A stretch of 64,000 nt of DNA. Source: Teredinibacter turnerae (GTDB taxonomy: Bacteria > Pseudomonadota > Gammaproteobacteria > Pseudomonadales > Cellvibrionaceae). Below are positions 8,859 through 18,019 of the stretch, piece by piece. The first letter of the stretch is position 1; each line of letters starts with the position of its first letter. Under the pieces are notes generated by a model. The model was not told the origin of the DNA. It did no database searches and worked only from the letters and a program-made list of their open reading frames with translations. Location: positions 1,116,001 to 1,180,000 of the forward strand of contig NZ_CP149817.1 in assembly GCF_037935975.1 (NCBI RefSeq), given 5' to 3'. The position numbers and the translations under genes were made by a program.

Positions 8859-10910
8859 ATGAATAACTGGCTGACTGGTTTGTGGACCTGGGTAGATGCT
8901 CGACTCCCCGTGCAGCGCGCGTGGGATACTCACATGGGCAAGTATTACGCGCCCAAAAACTTTAACTTTTGGTATTTCTTTGGTGTGCTGTCTCTGTTGG
9001 TGCTGGTTAACCAGTTGCTGACCGGTATATGGCTGACCATGAACTACATCCCCAGCGCGGAAGAGGCGTTCGCATCTGTCGAATACATCATGCGGGACGT
9101 TCCCTTTGGCTGGATCATCCGCTACATGCATTCCACTGGCGCGTCCGCGTTCTTCATTGTGGTGTATCTGCACATGTTTCGCGGTCTCATGTATGGTTCC
9201 TACCGCAAGCCGCGTGAGCTGGTGTGGATTTTCGGGATGTTTATCTACGTTGCTCTCATGGCGGAAGCCTTCCTTGGCTATGTACTGCCCTGGGGACAGA
9301 TGTCCTATTGGGGCGCGCAGGTTATTGTGAACCTGTTCGGTGCGATTCCCTATGTCGGTGAAGATCTGGTGCAGTGGATTCGCGGTGATTACCTGATTTC
9401 CGGTGCAACGCTTAACCGATTCTTCGCGTTACACGTGGTTGCCGTTCCTATCGTGCTGTTGGCTTTGGTTGTTCTGCATATTCTTGCGCTGCACGAAGTT
9501 GGCTCGAACAACCCGGACGGTGTCGAGATCAAGAAAAATAAAGATGAAAACGGCATACCCCTGGATGGCGTACCTTTCCACCCTTACTACTCAGTACACG
9601 ACCTGGTGGGTATCACAGTCTTCTTGTTCGTATTCTGCGGGGTGCTGTTCTTTGCACCAGAAATGAATGGTTTCTTCCTCGAACACGCCAACTTCGAGCA
9701 AGCGAACTCGTTGAAGACTCCGGAACACATTGCCCCTGTGTGGTATTTTACGCCGTTCTACGCAATCCTTCGTGCAGTGACCTTTGACTTGGGTGGTGTT
9801 TTTACTTCCAAGTTCCTGGGTTTTGTAGCGATGGCTCTGGCAATTGTGGTGCTGTTTTTCTTGCCTTGGCTGGATCGCAGCCCGGTTAAGTCTATCCGTT
9901 ACAAAGGGACGGTCAGTCGCGTAGCACTGATGATCTTTGCCGCTGCATTTGTCATTCTGGGTTACCTGGGCCTGAAGGCACCAACGCCAGCACGTACTGC
10001 GTTGTCTCAGATTTGCACCGTGATTTACTTTGCTTACTTCATTGGGCTGCCCTTCTGGAGCAAAATGGAGAAAACGTTGCCCGAACCCGAGCGTCTGCAA
10101 GCCAAAGGCCTGCCGCTGCCCCTGGTTTTGGCTGGACTGGTGTTTTTTCTGGTGTTGGTGTTTGTGCCTCTTAAAGCCGTCGGTGCATCTGGCGGCGCTT
10201 GTGGCGAGGTGCCGTGTGATCATTTCCACGCAGACCTTAACGATAAAGAGTCCCTGCAGCGCGGTGCGAAGTACTTTGTGAACTATTGCATGGGCTGTCA
10301 CTCAGCTAACTACTCACGTTATGAGCGCGTCGCGGAAGATTTGGATATTCCCAAAAACGAGATGCTTGATAACATGGTGTTTGGCGACCAGAAAATTGGT
10401 GAGCTGATGACAATCGCCATGACACCCGAGAAGTCAAAGAAATGGCTGGGTGCAACGCCCCCAGATCTGACCCTGGTGGCGCGCGCGCGTTCTCCGGAGT
10501 GGGTGTACACCTTCCTGCGCAACTTCTACCAAGATGATACCCGGCCAACGGGCGTGAACAACAAAGTGTTCGCTAACGTGGGTATGCCCCATGTATTGCT
10601 GGAACTGCAAGGCTTGCAGGAATGCGCGCCGGGCGAACACCGCGATGCCCATGGGCACACGGTGCGCAATGCGCTGGGTGATCCGGAGCTTGTGGCTTGC
10701 GGTAGCTTGAAAGTTGGCGACGTAAAGGGTTCAATGGATAAAGAGGAATTCGACGAAGCTGTACATGACTTAGTGAATTTTATGACGTATATGTCTGAGC
10801 CTGTTGCGGAAAGCCGCGTACAGATCGGCATTTATGTGTTTATGTTCCTTTTTGTATTGCTCATCTTTACCTGGTTGCTCAACCGTGAATACTGGAAGGA
10901 TATTCACTGA
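8859..10910 (+). CDS. petBC: Fused cytochrome b / cytochrome c1 of the bc1 complex
   Basis: A single 683-residue reading frame. Residues 1 to about 410 are cytochrome b: heme-ligand histidines in RYMHSTGAS, YLHMFRG, FFALHVVAV and VLHILALHEVG, the Qo-site HIAPVWYFTPFY, and eight or so helices. Residues from about 410 to the end are cytochrome c1: one hydrophobic segment, the heme c motif NYCMGCHSANYSRYERV, a downstream axial Met region (NVGMPHVLLEL) and a C-terminal membrane anchor (FMFLFVLLIFTWLL). No stop or ribosome site separates the halves. Fused genes with later cleavage are known, for example fbcH of Bradyrhizobium, but most gammaproteobacteria have separate petB and petC. I chose ATG 8859 over upstream in-frame starts because those lie inside petA. 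Confidence 0.93.
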   Translation: MNNWLTGLWTWVDARLPVQRAWDTHMGKYYAPKNFNFWYFFGVLSLLVLVNQLLTGIWLTMNYIPSAEEAFASVEYIMRDVPFGWIIRYMHSTGASAFFIVVYLHMFRGLMYGSYRKPRELVWIFGMFIYVALMAEAFLGYVLPWGQMSYWGAQVIVNLFGAIPYVGEDLVQWIRGDYLISGATLNRFFALHVVAVPIVLLALVVLHILALHEVGSNNPDGVEIKKNKDENGIPLDGVPFHPYYSVHDLVGITVFLFVFCGVLFFAPEMNGFFLEHANFEQANSLKTPEHIAPVWYFTPFYAILRAVTFDLGGVFTSKFLGFVAMALAIVVLFFLPWLDRSPVKSIRYKGTVSRVALMIFAAAFVILGYLGLKAPTPARTALSQICTVIYFAYFIGLPFWSKMEKTLPEPERLQAKGLPLPLVLAGLVFFLVLVFVPLKAVGASGGACGEVPCDHFHADLNDKESLQRGAKYFVNYCMGCHSANYSRYERVAEDLDIPKNEMLDNMVFGDQKIGELMTIAMTPEKSKKWLGATPPDLTLVARARSPEWVYTFLRNFYQDDTRPTGVNNKVFANVGMPHVLLELQGLQECAPGEHRDAHGHTVRNALGDPELVACGSLKVGDVKGSMDKEEFDEAVHDLVNFMTYMSEPVAESRVQIGIYVFMFLFVLLIFTWLLNREYWKDIH

Positions 10911-10962
10911 GTAGAGGCGTCGAGTAGTAACACAACAATTACAATTAGTCCGAGGAATTAAC

Positions 10963-11604
10963 ATGGGAGTCGTCACCAAGCGTTCATCGATGACCTACTT
11001 TTCAAGCAGCGAAGACCATTACAGCCATAGGGTACGTATTGTGCTTGCTGAGAAAGGCGTCACCGTGGATGTAGTGGATGTCGACCCCATGGATGTACCC
11101 GCTGAGCTGAGCGAGATCAACCCCTACAATTCGTTGCCGACTTTGGTTGATAGAGAACTGACCCTCTACGAGACCCGAGTGATGATGGAGTATCTCGACG
11201 AACGCTTCCCGCACCCGCCGTTATTACCGGTATACCCGGTGGCGCGGGCCGAGAGCCGCCAGTTTATTTATCGTATAGAGAATGACTGGTGCCCGTTGGT
11301 CGACACCCTGAAAAAAGCTGCGAGCAAAGAGTCTGTCGACAAAGCCGCCAAAGGCTTAAAAGACAGCCTTACGGCAATCGCGCCCATATTTGGTGAAATG
11401 CCATTTTTTATGAGCGAAGAGTTTACTCTGGTAGACTGTTGTCTCGCGCCCATCCTTTGGCGCTTAGAGAGGTATGGTGTCCAATTGCCCCGCACCCGGC
11501 AAGTGACACCACTCCTCGAGTATATGGAACGCATGTTTGCGCGCGACGCTTTTCTGCAAAGCCTCACCGAAGTTGAGCGTGAAATGCGCCCTGAGCTCGG
11601 TTAA
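10963..11604 (+). CDS. sspA: Stringent starvation protein A (RNA polymerase-associated)
   Basis: Glutathione-S-transferase-fold protein that binds RNA polymerase and modulates transcription in starvation and acid stress. The N-terminal thioredoxin-like half ([35 protein letters not shown]) and the all-helical C-terminal half ([19 protein letters not shown]) are clear. 213 residues, matching E. coli SspA (212). GAGGAA precedes ATG. The petABC-sspA-sspB order is conserved in gammaproteobacteria. Confidence 0.95.
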   Translation: MGVVTKRSSMTYFSSSEDHYSHRVRIVLAEKGVTVDVVDVDPMDVPAELSEINPYNSLPTLVDRELTLYETRVMMEYLDERFPHPPLLPVYPVARAESRQFIYRIENDWCPLVDTLKKAASKESVDKAAKGLKDSLTAIAPIFGEMPFFMSEEFTLVDCCLAPILWRLERYGVQLPRTRQVTPLLEYMERMFARDAFLQSLTEVEREMRPELG

Positions 11605-11654
11605 GCAGCCTGTCTGACATTCAACCTAACTGGTCTAACGAGAGAAATACGCTA

Positions 11655-12050
11655 ATGGCGATGACTTCCAGCCGTCCCTATTTAATACGCGCATTGTATG
11701 AATGGATCGTAGATAACGATTTCACGCCCCATATTGTTGTCAATGCTCTGGCGGGAGGTGTTGAAGTGCCGCAAAAGTATGTCAACAAAGAAGGCCAGAT
11801 TGTGCTGAATATTGCTCCGCGCGCGGTGGCCAGTTTGGAGCTGGGCAATAAAGCCATCTCCTTTAACGCGCGTTTTGGTGGTATTCCCACGGATATCTAT
11901 GTTCCCTGCTATGCCGTATTGGGAATATATGCCCGCGAAAACGGACAGGGAATGATGTTTGATGCGGAAGCGCCACCAGAGCCGGAGCCCACAACGCCTG
12001 ACGGTGGCGGTAGCGATCAGAAACGCCCCAGTCTGCGAGTTGTGAAGTAA
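11655..12050 (+). CDS. sspB: ClpXP protease specificity-enhancing factor SspB
   Basis: Adaptor that tethers ssrA-tagged peptides to ClpXP. The N-terminal dimer/substrate-binding domain shows RPYLIRALYEWIVDN, TPHIVVNA and the conserved IVLNIAPRAV, FNARFGG segments. After an acidic, proline-rich linker the C-terminus ends in RPSLRVVK, the short ClpX-binding tail typical of SspB. 131 residues. It follows sspA after 50 bases and is probably in the same operon. Confidence 0.95.
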   Translation: MAMTSSRPYLIRALYEWIVDNDFTPHIVVNALAGGVEVPQKYVNKEGQIVLNIAPRAVASLELGNKAISFNARFGGIPTDIYVPCYAVLGIYARENGQGMMFDAEAPPEPEPTTPDGGGSDQKRPSLRVVK

Positions 12051-12085
12051 GGTTACACCCCTTACTCACTGCAATGTTTATAGAG

Positions 12086-12113
12086 AGGCGGCCACTAAAC
12101 CGCCTTTATTTTT
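12086..12113 (+). terminator. Probable terminator after sspB
   Basis: AGGCGG/CCGCCT arms with an 8-base loop are followed by a T-rich run interrupted by an A. Weaker than the neighbouring terminators. Confidence 0.55.
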
Positions 12114-12250
12114 ATAGCAATAAATTCTGAACCCGCCGTAATTGCGATCTTCCCTCCGCGCCACTATCCCATACAATTAAAGTCATTCAGCGAAATCGTT
12201 CGCTTGCAGTCCCCAATAGCGGTCCATCGATCACCCTTAGGAGGCATTCA

Positions 12251-12868
12251 ATGGCTTTACTAAAGCACACTGTTGGTATTATGACCCACCCTGCGAGCGA
12301 ATGGGCGTCAGTTCGCGACGACAAAACTTCGTTCAAGCAGGTATTCCTTGGCCATGTGCCATTTCTCGCGCTGATACCTTCGATAGCGGCCTTTTACGGG
12401 GTCACCCAGGTGGGCTGGACCGTAGGCGACGGGGACCCTGTGCACCTCACGGTTAATTCCGCGCTTACCCTCTGCGCAATATCCTATTTTGCGCTCATCG
12501 CGGGCGTGTTTGTTCTTGGCGAGTTTGTGAACTGGATGTCCCGTACTTATGGTGTGCGCGACTCGGAAGAGCAGCGTCATCACGGCGGTACCGCGTTAGC
12601 TGTGTGTATTACGACGCCGCTGTTTCTATCAGGGATATTTCTGGTGGTACCGTCGATCTGGCTGAACGTTATCGCGATGGGCATTGCTGGCACCTATGCG
12701 GTATTTCTTATTTTCGAAGGGCTCCCGATTGTGATGAACATCGAAAAGGAGCGAGCATTTATGTACGCCTGCTCGGTGATAACGGTTGGGCTGGTGTTAA
12801 TGGTGACCGCTATGATTGGCACGGTGCTGGTCTGGGGCGTTGGCGTCGGACCGATTTACGTCGATTAG
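12251..12868 (+). CDS. Yip1-family inner-membrane protein
   Basis: About five to six hydrophobic segments in 205 residues. The opening (HTVGIMTHPASEWASVRDD) and the later layout match bacterial Yip1-domain (PF04893) proteins. Their role is unknown; some neighbour envelope or stress genes. GGAGG lies at 12240-12244, six bases before ATG 12251. It is a single gene bounded by terminators on both sides. Confidence 0.75.
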   Translation: MALLKHTVGIMTHPASEWASVRDDKTSFKQVFLGHVPFLALIPSIAAFYGVTQVGWTVGDGDPVHLTVNSALTLCAISYFALIAGVFVLGEFVNWMSRTYGVRDSEEQRHHGGTALAVCITTPLFLSGIFLVVPSIWLNVIAMGIAGTYAVFLIFEGLPIVMNIEKERAFMYACSVITVGLVLMVTAMIGTVLVWGVGVGPIYVD

Positions 12869-12898
12869 CGCAAGGACCTCTGGATGTGTTCTATACTG

Positions 12899-12925
12899 AA
12901 AACGGCGCACTGATGCGCCGTTTTT
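12899..12925 (+). terminator. Intrinsic terminator after the Yip1-like gene
   Basis: AACGGCGCA/TGCGCCGTT arms with loop CTGA, then a run of T to 12925. Confidence 0.88.
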
Positions 12926-12960
12926 CATCTTTTCTGGCGTTGTAAACGGGCTTAATAAAA

Positions 12961-13509
12961 ATGATAACGAACAAGCAGCAGTCCGCATTTCCAAGTATTC
13001 TCGACTTCGAAGCTTCTGGTTTTGGCAGCGAGAGTTATCCCATTGAAGTCGGCGTAGTCGCTACTTCCGGGCAACGTTATTGCACCTTGATCAGGCCTCA
13101 GCGGGACTGGATTCACTGGAGCAATGAAGCCGCGCGTATCCACCAGATCAGCCGTAACAGCCTCGTCCAGTTTGGCAAAGACGTGCGCGAAGTCTGTATC
13201 GAGATGAACATGCTCCTGAAAGACAGCACTGTCTACAGCGACGCGTGGACGCACGATAACGGATGGTTGATTCGGTTGTACCACGCCGCAACAATGGCGC
13301 CGACGTTCAAGCTCAGTCCTATTGAAGCCATCGCTACCGAAACACAGTTGGCGCTGTGGGACGAGACCAAATTGCAGGTACAGCGCAACCTGGGTGTGTT
13401 ACGTCACCGAGCAAGCTCGGATGCGTTAATTATTCAGCAGACATTTGTCGAATCGCGCAGACTGGCGGGACGAAAGCCTCCGGGTGGTGTTTCCCGGGCA
13501 ATCAGTTAA
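12961..13509 (+). CDS. DEDD-type 3'-5' exonuclease domain protein
   Basis: 182 residues with the DnaQ/RNase T-like exonuclease layout. ILDFEASG holds the first Asp and Glu metal ligands, AARIHQIS is a typical second region, and SDAWTHDNGWLIRL contains the later His/Asp. It is short, with no DNA polymerase or other domain attached, so it could act on DNA or small RNAs; the substrate cannot be told. It is convergent with the M48 protease gene, with only 30 bases between them. Confidence 0.7.
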   Translation: MITNKQQSAFPSILDFEASGFGSESYPIEVGVVATSGQRYCTLIRPQRDWIHWSNEAARIHQISRNSLVQFGKDVREVCIEMNMLLKDSTVYSDAWTHDNGWLIRLYHAATMAPTFKLSPIEAIATETQLALWDETKLQVQRNLGVLRHRASSDALIIQQTFVESRRLAGRKPPGGVSRAIS

Positions 13510-13539
13510 TTGTCGCTGCCGCCCTGGCCTATAGTGTAG

Positions 13540-15450
13540 CTACACACTCAGTGGCGGTACCGGGCAGTCGAGGCTGTCGGCGATCGCTCTAAATAACTCT
13601 GCTTCCGACGGGGTGATTTCCCCATCCGCACTTACAATTTTTGCGACAGATTTTAATAGTCGGGGTTTTTGCAGCAATTTGAGCTGTGCGAGCCGAGTAA
13701 ACGCTGAATCAATTTCGTTAAGCTGGAAATTGTCGCTGAGTTTGAACTTGGCATCTCGTAGATTTAACTCTTCAACGCCTTTTTGAAATGCGCCACCCGG
13801 TGATGGGCTTTTGCTGGCTGCGACGACCAGGCTGAATAACAGGCTGATTTCGTCGACAACGTCTTTAACATTAAATTGCTCTTTCGCTCGCGTGATTGGC
13901 TCCAGGTTCGCAAACAAAATTCTACTCAAGCACCATTCAAACAGACTGGTTTTACCATCGCTTGCGATTAGCATTTCTATATTGCTTTTGAAGACGATGT
14001 ACTGCGGTGCGGAGAGCTGTCGCAATGCGGGTATGCAGAGCTCAACCAGCGGTAATTGTTGGCTGCGAGCTAGCTGGCAAACCTCCGGGTACAAACGGCG
14101 CAGCGCTTTTACGGTTGCCGGGTGAGCTGAATCCGTCAGTTGGCTTACTTGTTGTTTGCGCACGGCTGTGCTCTTATCCAACAACAGGGCGTAAATTAAG
14201 GCACGTGCAGTAAAAGGCTCACGTGCAGCATTGCGCAGCTTATCGGTAATTTTCGCTAGACGTTTTTTCGCGAGCAACACATGGGCGTCGGTGGGTGCAC
14301 CCATGGCCGCGAGCGCACTCGCTGCAAATTGCGCGGGTTGTATCCGTTGCAGTGGCTCGTTGAGTGGGGTTTGCTCACACTCTACATCGGCGTCCTCTGA
14401 GGTTAAAAAATCTCCCCGCCATTCCGGCGTGATCCGCTGGATTCTATCCGCAAGTGGTGGGTGGGTTGCAAACAGTTTGCTGAGTGTTGGGCCCACGCCA
14501 GATGCAAAATAAAAATGGCTGTAGGTGGCGGCATGTTTACTCTGGAGCAGGCTACTGTGTAAGTCGCCACCAATTTTGCGCAAGGCATCGGCGATCCCCT
14601 GGGGGTTTCGGGTGAACTGAACGGCGGAGGCATCAGCGAGAAATTCTCGCTGACGACACACTGCGGCGCGAATAATTTTCCCGCACAGTACACCGGTATA
14701 GCCAATGCCTACCAGTAAAAGGCCTGCCCCCCAGCGCGTACTGGTGTTATTGCGCGCAGAGGATGTATGTTGCCGCGTGGTTGAGCTGCGCACCAGCAAT
14801 TCGCCGCTAAGCCCGATTATTAATATGCCGTGCAACAGGGCCACCAGGCGTGAATTCAATGTCATATCGCCGTTTAATATATGGCTGAACTCGTGCGCGA
14901 TAACGCCTTGCAGTTGATCGCGGGAGAGTTTTTCCATGCAACCCCGGGTGATGCCAAGTACAGCATTGTGGCGATGGCTTCCGGCGGCAAACGCGTTGAT
15001 ACTGGTATCGGGTAGCAGATAGACATTTGGTACAACGCAACCAGACGCAATCGCCATTTCCTCCACTACGTTGAGTAATCTGCGCTCGCTGGAATTTGCA
15101 CTGTCCGGTAGTAGCGGTTTACCACCTAATTTCTCTGCGATTACATCGCCACCTGCGCGAAGTTGGAGGTACTTATAGAACGCGGCAATGACCACCAGAG
15201 CGGTTATCGCAAGTGCAATCCACAGGCTTAACCGGCTCAGTAGCATTGCGTGGAGGTGGGCGGTAAATGTTGTTTGGTAGGCGTTGTATGCGCTGATGCT
15301 GGTGCTGTAATTTTGTAGTAGATAGACAAATCCAGCCACAACCAAGAGCGTTATAAAAATAAGGCTGGCGGTTGCGAGTGCGAGCAGCAAAACGAGCAGC
15401 GCTGTACGTTTACGCGCATTCTCCTGGTGTTGGAAAAAATTCGTCGCCAT
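13540..15450 (-). CDS. M48-family (HtpX-like) membrane zinc metalloprotease
   Basis: Two N-terminal transmembrane helices (residues about 15-45 and 70-90) precede an M48 peptidase domain with the zinc motif VIAHEFSHILNGDM and a downstream Glu in QREFLADASAVQF, the third ligand. The remaining part, about 300 residues to the C-terminus, is helical and ends in a region (ADGEITPSEAELFRAIADSL) that resembles TerB-like acidic motifs. At 636 residues it is about twice the size of HtpX, so this is the long LemA-associated type. ATG 15450 lies 13 bases after the lemA stop, so the two are co-transcribed. Probable role: inner-membrane protein quality control. Confidence 0.85.
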   Translation of the reverse strand: MATNFFQHQENARKRTALLVLLLALATASLIFITLLVVAGFVYLLQNYSTSISAYNAYQTTFTAHLHAMLLSRLSLWIALAITALVVIAAFYKYLQLRAGGDVIAEKLGGKPLLPDSANSSERRLLNVVEEMAIASGCVVPNVYLLPDTSINAFAAGSHRHNAVLGITRGCMEKLSRDQLQGVIAHEFSHILNGDMTLNSRLVALLHGILIIGLSGELLVRSSTTRQHTSSARNNTSTRWGAGLLLVGIGYTGVLCGKIIRAAVCRQREFLADASAVQFTRNPQGIADALRKIGGDLHSSLLQSKHAATYSHFYFASGVGPTLSKLFATHPPLADRIQRITPEWRGDFLTSEDADVECEQTPLNEPLQRIQPAQFAASALAAMGAPTDAHVLLAKKRLAKITDKLRNAAREPFTARALIYALLLDKSTAVRKQQVSQLTDSAHPATVKALRRLYPEVCQLARSQQLPLVELCIPALRQLSAPQYIVFKSNIEMLIASDGKTSLFEWCLSRILFANLEPITRAKEQFNVKDVVDEISLLFSLVVAASKSPSPGGAFQKGVEELNLRDAKFKLSDNFQLNEIDSAFTRLAQLKLLQKPRLLKSVAKIVSADGEITPSEAELFRAIADSLDCPVPPLSV

Positions 15451-15463
15451 GTGTTTAGCTGTT

Positions 15464-16060
15464 TTAAAACGACACTTTGGGGGGCTGTTGAATGGCCGCG
15501 CTATCAGCGAATTCAAGCAGCTCTGCCGATGCGCTGTGGCCCAGGCTCGCCGCAACGAGTATTTGCGGGAAACGCTCGCGGTAAGCGTTATATTCAGTTA
15601 CTGCGTCATTAAATGCCTGGCGCGCGAATGCAACTTTGTTTTCTGTAGACGACAGTTCCTCGCTCAATTGCGCCATGGTGTCGTTTGCTTTCAGTTCGGG
15701 ATAGGCCTCAACCACCAGGTTAAACCGGCCGAGGGCTTCGGCGAGTTTGTTTTCGGCTCCGCCCAGGCTCGACATCTGCCCCGCGGCGCCCGGGTTCTGC
15801 TGCGCGTGTGTTAATGCTTGCGCGGCTGAGTTTCGGGCGCTCACTACCGATTCCAGAGTCTCGCGTTCGTGGTTTAAATAAGCTTTTGCGGTTTCAACCA
15901 GGTTGGGGATAAGGTCGTAGCGGCGTTTGAGCTGATTTTCTATTTGCGCAAATGCGTTTTGGTAACGGTTTTTAAGCGTGACCAGGCGGTTGTATATAGC
16001 GGTCAGATAAAAACCGAGCACAACAGCGAGCACCAGTATCACAAGGCCGGAATTGGACAT
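15464..16060 (-). CDS. lemA: LemA-family membrane protein
   Basis: One N-terminal helix (LVILVLAVVLGFYLTAIYN) then the LemA signature region (LKNRYQNAFAQIENQLKRRYDLIPNLVE, seen at residues 25-55) and a long helical domain with NAFNDAVTEYNAYRE-like C-terminal features. 198 residues is usual. I chose the ATG at 16060, preceded by GGGGAGAG; a longer upstream frame to 16270 adds unrelated residues. The function is unclear, but LemA genes are often paired with M48 proteases, as here. Confidence 0.88.
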   Translation of the reverse strand: MSNSGLVILVLAVVLGFYLTAIYNRLVTLKNRYQNAFAQIENQLKRRYDLIPNLVETAKAYLNHERETLESVVSARNSAAQALTHAQQNPGAAGQMSSLGGAENKLAEALGRFNLVVEAYPELKANDTMAQLSEELSSTENKVAFARQAFNDAVTEYNAYRERFPQILVAASLGHSASAELLEFADSAAIQQPPKVSF

Positions 16061-16431
16061 AATCTCTCCCCAAATGTAAAAGCCGCTAATGGATGTGGCA
16101 TGTGCCAGTAGTGCTGTACTACTTTCTTGAGCGGCGTTAAATTTTTTATTTCTAACCGGCAACGCAACTTTATGGCAGTGAGTACGATGACAGTGCGCGC
16201 GGGCCTGATGTTCGCACAATCGTTGCTTCAAAAATAGCAGGGTATTGATCGGTACGTGTGTCCGATACAAGCCTGTTATTTAGAGATTGTAGTTTACTCT
16301 AACGCCAAAATATTGCCGCGTGAATACTGCCTGACTACACTGTTCCAATACACGCGATGTACATGCCGAAGGTTATTATTAACTTGGCAATGAAAATTGC
16401 GAAATTAATAGGCGGGGCAGGGAAGCACCGC

Positions 16432-16450
16432 CATTGCCCGATGGGCAATG
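16432..16450. repeat. Perfect 8-base inverted repeat
   Basis: CATTGCCC at 16432-16439 and GGGCAATG at 16443-16450 with loop GAT. It has no T tail, so it is an operator or structured RNA rather than a terminator. Function unknown. Confidence 0.6.
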
Positions 16451-16514
16451 TAAACCATTGAAATATTAGAAAATTCACACATTTTCGTCAGTATCTCGAG
16501 GGTGTGCGAATAAA

Positions 16515-16542
16515 AATAAATAGATGGAATCATCTATTTATT
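16515..16542. repeat. Perfect 12-base AT-rich inverted repeat
   Basis: AATAAATAGATG and CATCTATTTATT are separated by GAAT. It lies about 280 bases upstream of the thiolase gene. It could be a regulator site; no T tract follows. Confidence 0.65.
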
Positions 16543-16821
16543 CGTCAGGTCAATAGTGTCGCGCAGAGATTCCAATACCCCGCGGCCTAAATCAAACGTG
16601 CCACGCAAGCCAAACTGAGCCGCTCAGACTCAAGCTCACGCGTGTACAGCTGCGCTTGTGTGAAAACTACAGTTAGATCAACAGTGAAAACGACCTCTCG
16701 CTCGAGAGGAATTCTCGTAACTATTTGTTTGCAGCCAACATACGCGCTCGTACCCTGAGGCACTGCGGTTCTGCAGACAACTTAGGAGTAAAACCATCTG
16801 TTTAATTGCGGAGGAACTGCA

Positions 16822-18000
16822 ATGAGTGATCCGATAGTCGTGGTAGGTATGGCCAGAACAGCAATGGGGGGAATGCAGGGTGTGTTTAATGATGTCCCCG
16901 CTCACGCATTAGGCGGTTACGCCATTGCGGGTGCTTTGGCCGATGCCAAGGTTTCCCCAGACGACGTGAAAGAAGTGATTATGGGTTGTGTGCTACCGGC
17001 GGGATTAGGTCAGGCACCAGCGCGGCAAGCTGCACTCGCGGCTGGCGTGCCTCAGTCTACACCCACGAGTACGGTTAACAAGGTGTGCGGCTCGGGTATG
17101 AAATCGGTGATGTTCGCGTGCAGTGAGCTGATGGCGGGCGATGCAGGGATTGTGGTGGCGGGCGGTATGGAGAATATGAGTCGCGCGCCCTATATGCTCG
17201 ACAAAGCCAGGGGCGGCTATCGCCTTGGACACAGTCAAATCTACGACCATATGTTTCTCGACGGACTGCAAGACGCTTACAGTGGCGAGTTAATGGGCGT
17301 GTTCGCGGAAGCTACCGCAGAGAAGTACGGGTTTACGCGCGAAGCACAGGATGCATTTGCGATAGAGTCTCTGCGCCGCGCGCAGGCCGCAATTACAGAA
17401 GGCCGCTTTCAACGGGAAATCGTCCCTGTGACCTTAAAAACCCGCAAAGGTGAAACTGTTGTTGCTACCGATGAACAGCCTGGCGCAGCGCGTCCCGACA
17501 AAATTCCTCAACTTAAGCCCGCATTCAAGCCCAACGGTACCGTTACTGCTGCAAATGCGAGCTCTATCTCCGATGGTGCCGCAGCGCTGGTGTTGATGCG
17601 CGAGTCCACGGCGATCGCCCACAAGCTCGACCCCATCGCGCGTATTCACGGTTATCGCCAGCATGCGCAGGCGCCCGAGTGGTTTACCACCGCCCCGGTG
17701 GGTGCCATAAAAGGGCTGCTTGAGGTGAATAACTGGTCTGCGCAAGATGTCGATCTATATGAAGTGAATGAAGCATTTGCTGTGGTCACCATGGCTGCGA
17801 TGAAAGAGCTGGATCTCGACCCCGGCAAAGTGAATGTCAATGGTGGCGCCTGTGCCCTCGGTCACCCGCTTGGGGCATCAGGTGCAAGAGTTCTCGTCAC
17901 CTTAATTGCAGCCTTGCAAAACCAGAAAAAACAGCGGGGCATAGCGGCACTGTGTATAGGTGGTGGGGAAGGGGTCGCGATGGGGGTGGAAGTGGTTTAG
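16822..18000 (+). CDS. Acetyl-CoA acetyltransferase (thiolase)
   Basis: Thiolase that condenses two acetyl-CoA to acetoacetyl-CoA or runs the reverse reaction. The acyl-enzyme nucleophile is Cys89 in KVCGSGMKS. The NEAF motif in YEVNEAFAV, the His in NGGACALGHPLGASGAR and the C-terminal Cys in ALCIGGGEG complete the active site. 392 residues is the usual length for the AtoB/PhaA type. GGAGG at 16810-16814 precedes ATG. It is a single gene with no PHB synthase or HMG-CoA genes nearby, so the pathway is not shown. Immediately after its stop the DNA becomes a tandem-repeat array. Confidence 0.94.
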   Translation: MSDPIVVVGMARTAMGGMQGVFNDVPAHALGGYAIAGALADAKVSPDDVKEVIMGCVLPAGLGQAPARQAALAAGVPQSTPTSTVNKVCGSGMKSVMFACSELMAGDAGIVVAGGMENMSRAPYMLDKARGGYRLGHSQIYDHMFLDGLQDAYSGELMGVFAEATAEKYGFTREAQDAFAIESLRRAQAAITEGRFQREIVPVTLKTRKGETVVATDEQPGAARPDKIPQLKPAFKPNGTVTAANASSISDGAAALVLMRESTAIAHKLDPIARIHGYRQHAQAPEWFTTAPVGAIKGLLEVNNWSAQDVDLYEVNEAFAVVTMAAMKELDLDPGKVNVNGGACALGHPLGASGARVLVTLIAALQNQKKQRGIAALCIGGGEGVAMGVEVV

Positions 18001-18019
18001 CAGTTTCGCTGCGCTTCAA

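Larger units (their letters stand above)
16061..16821. other. 760-base intergenic region between lemA and the thiolase gene
   Basis: Divergent promoter region. No gene was recognised. It contains two clean hairpins, listed separately, and is AT-rich in the middle. Confidence 0.6.
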
